64,000 nt of DNA. Origin: Bacteroides ndongoniae. GTDB taxonomy: Bacteria > Bacteroidota > Bacteroidia > Bacteroidales > Bacteroidaceae. The stretch lies in NCBI RefSeq assembly GCF_900108345.1, contig NZ_FNVV01000013.1, positions 1,276,944-1,340,943 of the forward strand, written 5' to 3'. Positions 1 to 7,602 of the stretch are shown piece by piece; position 1 is the stretch's first letter, and every line of letters starts with the position of its first letter. The position numbers and the translations under genes are program-made. Under the pieces are notes generated by a model. The model saw only the letters and a program-made list of their open reading frames with translations. It was not told the DNA's origin and ran no database searches.

Positions 1-982
1 CGGCCAGCAAGGTGGCGTAGGCTTTGGGGTAGCGGCTGCGGATGGCGCGCTCCTTGGCGTCGGGTTCCAGGTCGCTGTCTATCTGGGCCAGAATGCCGTC
101 GCGGTCGGCCAGCGTACTGCCTGCCACGTAGCGGCGCAGGCCTTCCCAGTTCTCGGGTACGAAGTCGGTGACGAACAGCGTGTCGACAAAGCCGTAGCGC
201 GTCTGTACGTACGCCTTCAACGCCTCGGTACGGCCTTCGGCCAGACGGGTGTTGCTGCGGTAGGTTCCTTCGGGCGAGGCATATCCACGCAAGGTGATGC
301 GGGTGATGCGGAAGTCGCGGTCGTGCAGGATGGTATCGATGGAGGCGTGTATGCGCGCCAGTTCATCGGGGTTGCGGCGGTAGGTGGGGTTGATGTCGGT
401 GCGGTTCACCACGAAGTCCAGATAGGCTTCGCCGCTCAGTGCGCGCCGCTTCTCCACTTCCACTTCGGGAGCGATGTAGGCCAGTTGCGGACGAAAGGCG
501 ATGTCGGCCTGCTGCAGCGTCAGCTGGTTGCCCGGTTGCACTTCGCTACAGCCGCAAAGGTCTTCGGTCACGGCCAGACGGGCGGTGTCCATCCAGGGTT
601 GGTAGAGTAGGGTAGTGCGATAGTTCACAGTCTGTGCCTCGCCTTCCTTGCGACGTATGACACTCCAAGGGCTGTCGGCGTAGTGTCGGCGTCCGTTACG
701 CTCGTAGTAGAGTTGGCGTCTACGGCCCATTACTTCCACCGAGGGCAGTTCGATGTGCTTGCCTTCGGCTTCAAACAGGGGAATCAGGACGATGGAGCGG
801 TTGGACTCTACCTCCATGGTCGAGAGATCGAGCCGCATGGTGATAATGACGCTGTCGCGCAGGCGGCAGACGTCGGTTGCCTCGACCGTTGCACCGCTTT
901 GAAGGGTGTGCTGGGCCATGAGTGGCAGAGCGTCGCCAAGGCATCCCAAGAAAAGGCTATATATCAAAATGATTCGTTTCAT
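1..982 (-). CDS. DUF3868 domain protein with OmpA-like region, fimbrial operon (3' end outside window)
   Basis: The leftward reading frame opens at 982 with MKRIILIYSLFLGCLG, a signal peptide, and stays open to base 1, so the C-terminus is missing. The first half (about residues 25-150) is the beta-rich DUF3868-type region. From about residue 200 an OmpA-like segment includes LRGYASPEGTYRSNTRLAEG, typical of peptidoglycan-associated OmpA_C domains. DUF3868 proteins are encoded in FimA/Mfa-type fimbrial operons of Bacteroidales, where they are thought to aid envelope anchoring or assembly. The upstream gene is DUF3575, 108 bp away, and both lie downstream of the invertible promoter segment. 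Family assignment is from recognition; the fimbrial role is inferred from the DUF3575-DUF3868 pairing and the adjacent recombinase. Confidence 0.85.
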   Translation of the reverse strand, partial: MKRIILIYSLFLGCLGDALPLMAQHTLQSGATVEATDVCRLRDSVIITMRLDLSTMEVESNRSIVLIPLFEAEGKHIELPSVEVMGRRRQLYYERNGRRHYADSPWSVIRRKEGEAQTVNYRTTLLYQPWMDTARLAVTEDLCGCSEVQPGNQLTLQQADIAFRPQLAYIAPEVEVEKRRALSGEAYLDFVVNRTDINPTYRRNPDELARIHASIDTILHDRDFRITRITLRGYASPEGTYRSNTRLAEGRTEALKAYVQTRYGFVDTLFVTDFVPENWEGLRRYVAGSTLADRDGILAQIDSDLEPDAKERAIRSRYPKAYATLLA

Positions 983-1090
983 GTCTATGATGGTGTCTTT
1001 TTAGTTTGTAGTTTTTTGAGTTGGAATTATCCGCGTCCGTCCGTCTTTTTCCGTGTCGTCCGCGTATCTCAAAATTTCACCTTATTATAT

Positions 1091-1678
1091 TTAGAAAACA
1101 TATATCAGATTCAGGGCAGCCTTGGTGGGGCCGAGGTAATGATGCGGTTCGTTGTCCTCCAACTGTTCGCCACATCGCGGGCAAAGGTACTTATCGGCAC
1201 GGCTGTAGACGTAACCCAAGCCAATGACCCCTTCAAGGCTCCAGCGGCGCGACAGCATCCAGTGGTAACCGTATGCTACACCAATACCCGCCATCCAGCC
1301 CTCGAAGCGGTGGCCTTTCAGTTCACCAAAGTCGGTGCCGAAAAGTTTGAAGTCAAGATTGAGGTTGCTGAAGTTGTACACACCTCCCAGCAGATGGGTG
1401 CCTACAAAGTGCCCGTTGAAGCGTTCGCACAACCAGTAGCGAAGTTCCGGCTGGATGAGCCAGTGCTTCCACTTCTTGTTGTTGTCGCCGAAGGTCCAGC
1501 CATTGAAGTTGGCCGAAAGGTCGAATGTCCATTGGGGTGACAATCCGACTTCTGCTCCAAGGTTTACTGTAGTCGTTGCATCATACAACAAATTCGTCTT
1601 TACGGCCCAGTTCTGGGCTGAAAGTGAAATACTGACAAACAGCAAACAAAGCAGCAGGCTTCGTTTCACTATTTTCAT
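1091..1678 (-). CDS. DUF3575 domain outer-membrane protein, first gene of the fimbrial operon
   Basis: A 195-residue protein starting MKIVKRSLLLCLLFVSISLS with a clear signal peptide ending at AQ. A start two codons upstream (1684, MDMK) is also possible. The open frame extends further to 1768, but that would run through the recombination site and is unlikely. The mature part is a predicted small beta-barrel (NWAVKTNLLYDATTTVNLGA, GWMAGIGVAYGYHW, ending in hydrophobic LNLIYVF), typical of DUF3575. DUF3575 genes usually precede DUF3868 in Bacteroidales fimbrial clusters. The start codon is only about 40 bp inside the edge of the invertible segment, so the segment's orientation should decide which promoter reads it. 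Confidence 0.85.
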   Translation of the reverse strand: MKIVKRSLLLCLLFVSISLSAQNWAVKTNLLYDATTTVNLGAEVGLSPQWTFDLSANFNGWTFGDNNKKWKHWLIQPELRYWLCERFNGHFVGTHLLGGVYNFSNLNLDFKLFGTDFGELKGHRFEGWMAGIGVAYGYHWMLSRRWSLEGVIGLGYVYSRADKYLCPRCGEQLEDNEPHHYLGPTKAALNLIYVF

Positions 1679-1722
1679 GTCCATAACACAATTTTTTTTC
1701 TTAGCGGGATGTTGTTTTGTTG

Positions 1723-1745
1723 TTCCGTTACTTCGTAGGTAACGG
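1723..1745 (+). repeat. Left inverted repeat (IRL) of the invertible segment
   Basis: 23 bp, an exact reverse complement of 2731-2753. Its core is itself a dyad, CCGTTAC / 7 nt / GTAACGG, with an asymmetric 7-nt centre. This is the layout expected of a tyrosine-recombinase crossover site: two half-sites around a short spacer. It lies in the 5' leader of the DUF3575 operon. Confidence 0.93.
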
Positions 1746-1765
1746 GTGTGTTTTCTAATTCGCTG

Positions 1766-1797
1766 CAAAGATTGTTTTATTTTTACAAATAAGCAAA
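1766..1797 (-). promoter_or_regulatory. Predicted leftward promoter inside the invertible segment
   Basis: On the minus strand, TTTG (1797-1794) is followed by 20 nt and AATCTTTG (1773-1766). This fits the Bacteroidales consensus TTTG / 19-21 nt / TAnnTTTG with one mismatch. The expected start near 1758 lies just inside the segment, so transcription would cross the left repeat into DUF3575. In this sequence the promoter faces the operon, i.e. the ON orientation (inference). Confidence 0.65.
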
Positions 1798-1999
1798 TGA
1801 AAGTCTTGATTTAACACATGTTTTTAACATATTTATGCAAGAATGAATGAAGCGCAGGTGAAATAAGCTGAATGAAAGAAATACGGCGTTTCATGCTGTC
1901 GGAAGATTAAGCGGTTGTTGGGGGCATTTAACATATTACCGGAGGAGGAAATAAAATGACTGTTTTCACCTTTCACCTTCCGACTGGAGGGGTATGTGT

Positions 2000-2351
2000 A
2001 GGTTTTTACAGGTAAGGTTTCACCATAAATCGTTTATGATTAGCATGTTATGGTGAAAGATGGATACGCGGACTACGCTGATGAGACGGATGAACACGGA
2101 TTCTAATTATTCACAAAAGACCTTTCACTGAATCAGGATGAAGCTTTATCTTTCACCATATTCTTCTGTGTATCAGCATAGATGTCTTCTGGTGAAAGCG
2201 TGAAGGCATTTTTCTTCTTTTTTATTCTTCATCTGTGTAAGTCCGCCTCCTCAGCGTAGTCCGCGTATCCATCTTTCATCTCGTAAAGTTTCACTTGACA
2301 GATGTAACTACCTACTTTAGCCGGACAATATTAATAGTTAGCTGACATAAC
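2000..2351 (+). repeat. Composite intergenic element, copy 1
   Basis: Shares order, orientation and wording with 55860-56212. It has a hairpin with 11-bp arms TTTCACCATAA/TTATGGTGAAA (2018-2058), then GATGGATACGCGGAC, then a second dyad CTTTCACCA/TGGTGAAAG (2150-2198), then GTCCGCGTATCCATC near 2260, then CTACTTTAGC leading into the 22-bp array. There is no credible coding frame. Confidence 0.7.
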
Positions 2352-2527
2352 AAGTAATGCTGGCAAGTTTAACAAACAATCTCCACGAGTCTAACAATCA
2401 ATCCTACCGAGTATTACAATCAAAGCCCACGAGTATGACTTGCAATTGCCACGAGTATTGCTTGCGTTGCTCGCGAGCCGTGCAAGTGTTGCTTGTGAGC
2501 CATACAAGTGTCTCACAAATGTATCAA
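2352..2527 (+). repeat. Degenerate tandem array, 8 units of exactly 22 bp
   Basis: Eight consecutive 22-bp units (2352, 2374, 2396, 2418, 2440, 2462, 2484, 2506). The most regular ones contain CCACGAGTATTGC or CCACGAGT. The unit at 2440 carries GCAAT-N10-ATTGC. The same consensus recurs at 56213-56344 and 59860-59991. There are no spacers between units, so it is not a CRISPR. Confidence 0.8.
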
Positions 2528-2730
2528 AGGTGCCGTGCGCAGCCTTTGGGCATAATCGGAGGGGCGTGAAGCGGCGTCTTTGTTTCTTACGTTGAAAAAG
2601 ACAGACTGTTTGGAGCGCGGCGACTCTCTGCCTTTTAGCAAAAATGAAGACTGAGTAGTTCCGGAGGTTCGTCTCTTGATTTTTTCTTTTGGTATTTTTT
2701 CTTTTGCATCAAGGCAAAAGAAAAGTATAA

Positions 2731-2753
2731 CCGTTACCTACGAAGTAACGGAA
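2731..2753 (-). repeat. Right inverted repeat (IRR) of the invertible segment
   Basis: Exact 23-bp reverse complement of 1723-1745, with the same CCGTTAC / 7 nt / GTAACGG dyad. It lies 91 bp from the stop codon of the recombinase gene. Confidence 0.93.
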
Positions 2754-2844
2754 TCATTCCTTATACAGATTTTATGAAAAGTCTTTTCGTATTGCAACTG
2801 TTGGTTGTTGTGGTCTGTAGTTTTAATCTGGTGCGATAATTGTT

Positions 2845-3762
2845 CTATTCCCGAAATACCTGTGAAAGTATTTCTTTGTTCATTTGTCCGATACGTTCAT
2901 CAGTGTGCTGCTTGAAGTAGGTTTCTGTAACCTTGACAGATGAATGCCCCATTGCATTACAGATAAGTTCCTGCTGGTAGTTGTGATAGTTGGCTATGGT
3001 GGCCCAACTATGGCGGGCACAGTAACTGCTAAGGCTCCCTTTCACACCGGCCAATGCACCCAGACGCTTCAGTCGTGCATTGAAGCTTCTCAGCGCACTC
3101 TGGTACTGACGGTAAGCATCGGCGTCTGTGCCGTTGATAAAGGGGAACAGATAGGGTGAAGATTCGTCCGGCGTCTTCAGTTGTTCGATGAGGCTCATGG
3201 CACGCGGCTCTACACGTACCGTCAGCCAGCTTCCTGTCTTACGACGGCGATACATCAGGACATTATCCTGCAAATCGCACTTGCGCAAGTAGGCTATGTC
3301 GACAAAAGGGATGCCGCGCAGCATGAACAGCAGCATGAACAGCATTCGTGTCCGCTCAAGGCTACATTCGCGCACAGCAGGTTTCGGTTCATTCAGTTTA
3401 CGCAGGTCGTTTTCACTGAGGGCACGCTTCACCGTCACCCGTGTGCCCGTGTATACGCCTTTGAACAGGCGGGGACGGAAGACGGCCATTCCGGCATCGA
3501 CCGCACGCAGGTATACCGCCCGAAGCATGCGCATGTAGGTGGAAACGGAGTTCCACTGCAACTGGCGTCCCAGCAGATAATTCTGGAAAGCTTTCAGCCA
3601 GAGGGGAGTTACTTCACCGAAGGTGAGCGGCTGACTACGAGTGAAGTCGAGTATGCGATGCAGTGTACTGCGATAGATGTGTGCCGTTCCGAGGCGTCCT
3701 TCCGCTTCCAGCTGTTGAATAATCAGGTCCATGTAAGTGGTTAAGTGTTCTTTCTTTTTCAT
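2845..3762 (-). CDS. Tyrosine site-specific recombinase, likely DNA invertase of the fimbrial switch
   Basis: 305 residues. The N-terminal SAM-like core-binding domain spans about 1-105 and the catalytic domain about 115-300. Catalytic residues visible are R149 (FMLRGIPFVDIAYL), K175 (RRRKTG), R250 (SSYCARHSW), H273 (GHSSVKVTE) and nucleophile Y282 (TYFKQH). This is the compact Bacteroides integrase type that inverts promoters in cis. It lies 91 bp beyond the right inverted repeat and reads towards it. Bacteroidales fimbrial operons are often preceded by such a gene. That it acts on the 23-bp repeats is inferred from adjacency; action at distant sites or by other chromosomal recombinases is possible. 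Confidence 0.92.
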   Translation of the reverse strand: MKKKEHLTTYMDLIIQQLEAEGRLGTAHIYRSTLHRILDFTRSQPLTFGEVTPLWLKAFQNYLLGRQLQWNSVSTYMRMLRAVYLRAVDAGMAVFRPRLFKGVYTGTRVTVKRALSENDLRKLNEPKPAVRECSLERTRMLFMLLFMLRGIPFVDIAYLRKCDLQDNVLMYRRRKTGSWLTVRVEPRAMSLIEQLKTPDESSPYLFPFINGTDADAYRQYQSALRSFNARLKRLGALAGVKGSLSSYCARHSWATIANYHNYQQELICNAMGHSSVKVTETYFKQHTDERIGQMNKEILSQVFRE

Positions 3763-3898
3763 GATTCGTTTCGAGTTTGATAAAGTGCAGATTGTTTAGT
3801 GTTTTAGTTTATGCGAAACAAAATAAGAAAAAGATAGGGAGAGTTGTGCAACGAAGGGGAAAAATAGAGGATTATTTCCTGATTGGGCGGAAATCTTT

Positions 3899-3906
3899 TA
3901 TATTTG
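3899..3906 (+). promoter_or_regulatory. Predicted -7 box TATATTTG
   Basis: A perfect TAnnTTTG match 32 bp before the start codon of the AAA-ATPase gene. No clear -33 TTG is present at the expected distance. Confidence 0.45.
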
Positions 3907-3937
3907 CAAGTAGTATGAAAACGAAAACGTTCTGCTT

Positions 3938-5515
3938 ATGAAATACCCTATTGGAATACAAAGTTTCGATCGTGTCATTGAAGACGGCTATGTCTATGTG
4001 GATAAGACGGATTTAATTTACAGCCTGGTACATGAAAGTAGTATATACTTTTTGAGTCGTCCGCGCCGTTTCGGGAAGAGCCTGTTGGTATCCACACTGA
4101 AAAACTATTTTCTGGGACGGCGTGAACTGTTCCGTGGTCTGGCCATCGACGAATTGGAGACGGAGTGGGCGACATATCCTGTGTTCCATGTGGACTTCAA
4201 TGGAGGGAACTTTACGGATTCTGGCGAACTGGAAAAGAAAATCAATTTCCATGTGTCGGAATGGGAAAAGCAGTACGGCATACCCGACCGCGAAGAGGAA
4301 CTGGGGTACGGGTATCGTTTTATCGAAGTGCTTCGTGCCGCCCACAAGCAGACGGGACGCCGCTGCGTGGTGCTGATTGATGAGTATGACAAGCCGATAT
4401 TGGATGTGCTCGATGTTGACCGCGAGTTGGAGGATCGTCACCGCAACGTGCTGAAAGGTTTCTACTCCGTATTTAAGGGAGCAGACGAGCACCTGCAGTT
4501 CGTGTTGCTGACTGGTGTGACGAAGTTCTCGCAGGTGAGTGTGTTCAGTGGTTTCAACCAGCCGAAGGATATCAGCATGGACGGGCGTTACGAGACGTTG
4601 TGCGGCATCACACAGGAAGAGATCGACCGATACTTTCCGCAACCCATCGCCGACATGGCGGTGGACTACCGCTGCACGCCGGAGGAGATGAAACAGCGGT
4701 TGAAACAGCAGTACGACGGCTACCACTTCAGCGACCGTATGATAGACGTGTACAATCCTTTCAGCCTGCTCAACGCATTGGACAGCCGCCGCGTGAACGA
4801 TTACTGGTTTCGTTCAGGTACGCCCACTTATCTCATTCGCCTGCTGAACCACTTTAATGAAAACCTGAACGAATTGACGGGCAAGTACTATCGTCCGGAG
4901 GAATTCATCGACTACAAAGCCGACGTGGAGATGCCACTGCCGATGATTTACCAGAGTGGTTACTTGACCATCAAAGGGTATAATATGCGGATGAACAAGT
5001 TTTTGCTGGACTTCCCGAACAACGAGGTGAAGAATGGCTTTTTGACCATGCTTGCCACGTCGTATCTGCAACCCAAACAACGGGTGACAGGCTGGATAGA
5101 CGATGCAGTGGAGACACTGGAGGAGGGGGATACCGAGAAACTTCGTACGTTGTTTGCTTCCTTCTTGGCCAGCATCCCCTATACCATGCGCCGCAAGGAG
5201 GATGAAGTGGAACGCGAACGTTACTTCCAATATACCTTTTATCTGATACTCCGCCTGATCAGTGTCTACACTGTCTATGTGGAAAAGGTGCAGAGTCAAG
5301 GGCGTGTGGACTGTGTGCTGGAAACACCGCAGTATGTCTACATCTTCGAGTTCAAGCTGGACGGCACCGCTGCCGAAGCCTTGCAGCAGATAGAAGAAAA
5401 GGGTTACGCACGCGAGTATGCAGCCGATGTACGCAAAGTGTATAAGATTGGTGCAACCTTCTCGTCGGAAACGGGGACTATTGGCGAATGGGAGTGCAGA
5501 GAAATGAAGAATTAA
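3938..5515 (+). CDS. AAA-ATPase-like protein with C-terminal PD-(D/E)XK nuclease-type domain
   Basis: 525 residues. The N-terminal AAA-ATPase-like domain has a P-loop variant RRFGKSLL (43-50) and a Walker B CVVLIDEYD (D148, E149). The C-terminal region has the nuclease-fold signature D458 followed by E471-F-K473 (FEFKLDG). This is the PF09820/PF08011-type family, greatly expanded in Bacteroides and often present as scattered orphan copies. Its function is unknown; a DNA-related or mobile-element role is proposed from the fold. It stands alone between the recombinase (divergent) and the yihY-type gene (convergent), with no partner gene. It is full length with all motifs intact. Confidence 0.88.
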   Translation: MKYPIGIQSFDRVIEDGYVYVDKTDLIYSLVHESSIYFLSRPRRFGKSLLVSTLKNYFLGRRELFRGLAIDELETEWATYPVFHVDFNGGNFTDSGELEKKINFHVSEWEKQYGIPDREEELGYGYRFIEVLRAAHKQTGRRCVVLIDEYDKPILDVLDVDRELEDRHRNVLKGFYSVFKGADEHLQFVLLTGVTKFSQVSVFSGFNQPKDISMDGRYETLCGITQEEIDRYFPQPIADMAVDYRCTPEEMKQRLKQQYDGYHFSDRMIDVYNPFSLLNALDSRRVNDYWFRSGTPTYLIRLLNHFNENLNELTGKYYRPEEFIDYKADVEMPLPMIYQSGYLTIKGYNMRMNKFLLDFPNNEVKNGFLTMLATSYLQPKQRVTGWIDDAVETLEEGDTEKLRTLFASFLASIPYTMRRKEDEVERERYFQYTFYLILRLISVYTVYVEKVQSQGRVDCVLETPQYVYIFEFKLDGTAAEALQQIEEKGYAREYAADVRKVYKIGATFSSETGTIGEWECREMKN

Positions 5516-5546
5516 TCATTAATCATTAACTACTAATCATTAACCA

Positions 5547-5638
5547 TTAACAAGGCTTCAGTTAACAAGTCTATTAGGCTGGAACTCCCTGTTTGATAAA
5601 GTGCCGCTTGAAACGGCTCGCTACAAACGCCTTGTTAA
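5547..5638 (+). repeat. Intergenic inverted repeat
   Basis: TTAACAAGGC (5547-5556) is matched by GCCTTGTTAA (5629-5638), a perfect 10-bp pair enclosing 72 bp. It lies between the convergent AAA-ATPase and YihY genes, just after several ATCATTAA repeats. It may act in termination, but there is no clear T-tract. Confidence 0.4.
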
Positions 5639-5715
5639 CTCGTCAACTTGTTGCTTGTCAACTGCAACTTGAGCTTGCGAATTGAAAATCGACGAAGTCA
5701 AAGTTGAGATAATTG

Positions 5716-7035
5716 TTATAAGTCTTTCACCAGCAATTGTTGGGTGCTGTTATAGTATTCCTCTCTGGCTTTCATCAAGGCTTTCCATTCGGAACTGAAT
5801 TCGTGGTCCTTGTCTATCTTGAAGTTTTCTGATCCGTGGGTATAGAGCCGGTTGAGCAAGATGTTTACGGTCAGTTGGTTGATGTCCATCGAAGGTTGGT
5901 AAGCGATGTCCTGACTTTTGGCGTCGACTACCACTTCGTGTATCAGTCCGACTTCCTGAAGTTCGTAGAGTGTTTGGTTGGCAAGCCGTATGGGGATCTG
6001 GCACTCTTCCGAAATGGCTTCTGCCGTATAGGGAGTTTCTCCTTTTTCAAACCGTTTGGTGATGTGGGACATGATGAGCATCGATACAAAGTCGCGGTAA
6101 CGCCGGCTGATGCTGCGCGTGTCCTGATCGAAACTGAAATTGCGGATGTTTTGTCCGGCATACGTCAGCTCGGCACCGAACAGACAGATGGTCCACGAAA
6201 TCTGGAGCCATAACAGAAACAGAGGAAGAGCGGCAAAACTTCCGTAAATGGCATTGTAGCGCGACACCCACAACTGGCTGCTGATGTACAGGAACTGGAA
6301 TGCCTGATGGGCGGTACCGGCCAGAATGCCCGAAATCAGTGCATGCTTGAAGCGGACTTTGGTATTGGGCATGAAGACATAGAGGGCTGTGAACATGCCC
6401 CAAGCCAGTACGAAAGGTATCAGCCGTATCAGGAACTTGCCAAGTGGTGCAAGCAGGGTGTAGTCCTCGATGTTCTTTACCATGGTACTCATGAAAATGG
6501 AAAGACCTCCTGACACGACAATCAGAATTGGCATCAGCAGGAGCATGGAGAAATAATCTGTTATCTTGCGGTACATGCTGCGTGCTTTTTTTACCTGCCA
6601 GATGCGGTTGAAGGTAATTTCCATGTTGTTGATCAGGTTCAGTACGGACCAAAGCAACATGATAAGGCCTACTCCGATGAAGACTCCGCTCTTGGTTTGC
6701 GACAGATAGGAGTCGACAAACTGGAATATGAATTCGGTAGTCCCTGTGACTCCGCCAAAACCGTTGATGATCTGGTGTTCCATCAGGTTGTCGAATCCGA
6801 ATCCACGGGCAATGGCAAACAGAATGGCCAGGATGGGTACGATGGCGAGCAGGGTGCTATAAGTCAGTGCGGCTGCTTTGTTGGCCAGACGATCCTGTGC
6901 GAAGCGGGAAACGCAGAGATAGATGGTCTTGATGATGTTATAGAGAGAGAAAGTCGTTTTGGTGACTTCGTCTTCCGTAATACGCCAGATGTCGTAGGTC
7001 AGGAACTTCCAGAGTGTGGCTATACGTTTGTTCAT
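5716..7035 (-). CDS. YihY/BrkB-family inner membrane protein
   Basis: 439 residues from MNKRIATLWKFL. The frame is open upstream to 7140, but that stretch is the 3' part of RNase P RNA, so the 7035 start is chosen. Residues about 55-300 carry six hydrophobic segments with family wording (AAALTYSTLLAIVPILAILF, LLWSVLNLINNMEITFNRIW, LFGAELTYAGQNI). The C-terminal 120 residues are soluble and look winged-helix-like (EAISEECQIPIRLANQTLYE), common in Bacteroidetes members. The family was once called RNase BN; that activity belongs to another protein, and the true function is unknown. It lies 30 bp after rnpB on the same strand with no terminator between them. Confidence 0.9.
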   Translation of the reverse strand: MNKRIATLWKFLTYDIWRITEDEVTKTTFSLYNIIKTIYLCVSRFAQDRLANKAAALTYSTLLAIVPILAILFAIARGFGFDNLMEHQIINGFGGVTGTTEFIFQFVDSYLSQTKSGVFIGVGLIMLLWSVLNLINNMEITFNRIWQVKKARSMYRKITDYFSMLLLMPILIVVSGGLSIFMSTMVKNIEDYTLLAPLGKFLIRLIPFVLAWGMFTALYVFMPNTKVRFKHALISGILAGTAHQAFQFLYISSQLWVSRYNAIYGSFAALPLFLLWLQISWTICLFGAELTYAGQNIRNFSFDQDTRSISRRYRDFVSMLIMSHITKRFEKGETPYTAEAISEECQIPIRLANQTLYELQEVGLIHEVVVDAKSQDIAYQPSMDINQLTVNILLNRLYTHGSENFKIDKDHEFSSEWKALMKAREEYYNSTQQLLVKDL

Positions 7036-7065
7036 AATCCATGGATTGAAGAAAGAAAGAGAAAA

Positions 7066-7482
7066 AGCAGTCGGTCTGTAAGCCGGGTTCTGTAATCTGT
7101 CCTGGCGGGCCGTGTTTCGATTCGGGCATTCGCCTTTCATCTATCAGTCCTGTCAAGACAAATTGTCTGTCATTTATCTGAGCCGTATGTTGCCATACGA
7201 GCTTTAGCGGTCTACCCTCCGACATGGAGCGAGCAACTCTCGTGGCGCCGGTTTACATGACCTTACAACTTCCAAGACACACAGCCCTTGCGTCACCACA
7301 AGACTGGTGGGCTCTTACCCCGCCTTCTCACCCTTACCGCAATCCGAAGATTGTGGCGGTTATTTTCTTCTGCGTTACTCTACCCTCGCGGATAGCTTTC
7401 TGTTAGGAAGTGGAATGCTCTGTGTTGCCCGGACTTTCCTCATACGCACAAGGCGCAAGCGACAGACCGACCGACTGCTTCT
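7066..7482 (-). ncRNA. rnpB: RNase P RNA (M1 RNA), bacterial type A
   Basis: On the minus strand the RNA begins AGCAGTCGGTC and ends GACCGACTGCT, which pair as helix P1. Near the 5' end is the hallmark GAGGAAAGTCCGGGC (around 7440-7425), and near the 3' end ACAGAACCCGGCTTACAG, the universally conserved P4/J regions. The length of about 417 nt fits type A. It is the catalytic RNA that trims 5' leaders of tRNA precursors. Termini are set from P1 and may be off by a few bases. Confidence 0.95.
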
Positions 7483-7488
7483 GGCGTG

Positions 7489-7496
7489 CAAAGATA
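7489..7496 (-). promoter_or_regulatory. Predicted rnpB -7 box TATCTTTG
   Basis: A perfect TAnnTTTG on the minus strand, placed so that transcription would begin about 7 nt downstream, at the 5' end of helix P1. The -33 position holds only TTTT. Confidence 0.7.
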
Positions 7497-7561
7497 ATGT
7501 AAACGCGTCACAGTATAAAATAAAATTATCCCTTTTTCTCCCTCTCAAAAGAAATAATTTG

Positions 7562-7569
7562 TAGCTTTG
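7562..7569 (+). promoter_or_regulatory. Predicted -7 box TAGCTTTG for the NlpC/P60-epimerase operon
   Basis: A perfect TAnnTTTG 33 bp before the ATG at 7603. It overlaps an alternative in-frame start at 7567, which argues for 7603 as the real start. Confidence 0.55.
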
Positions 7570-7602
7570 CTAACAGAAACACTATCAAAAAGAATTTGGC
7601 AG

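Larger units (their letters stand above)
1723..2753. other. Invertible DNA segment (phase-variation switch) for the fimbrial operon
   Basis: A 1031-bp gene-free segment bounded by perfect 23-bp inverted repeats, between a tyrosine recombinase gene and the DUF3575-DUF3868 operon. It carries a leftward promoter at its left end, a hairpin (TTCTTTTGC/GCAAAAGAA, about 2698-2723) beside the right repeat, and in the middle a composite intergenic repeat and a 22-bp-period array. Inversion would replace the sequence next to DUF3575 with the right-hand end, which lacks a comparably good outward promoter. Invertible promoters of this type are well established in Bacteroides. The specific switch here is inferred from sequence. 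Confidence 0.85.

Noticed and set aside
683..1540. 285-residue plus-strand frame
   Set aside because: A shadow of the DUF3868 and DUF3575 genes on the minus strand, whose translations have signal peptides and family motifs.
2352..2527. CRISPR-like tandem repeat
   Set aside because: Units are contiguous at 22 bp with no unique spacers, no leader and no cas gene. The same applies to the other five arrays.
2357..2569. 70-residue open frame over the 22-bp array
   Set aside because: It arises from the repeat periodicity, has no promoter or start context, and no plausible protein character.
7036..7140. N-terminal extension of the YihY-type protein
   Set aside because: It would be encoded by the conserved 3' part of RNase P RNA.
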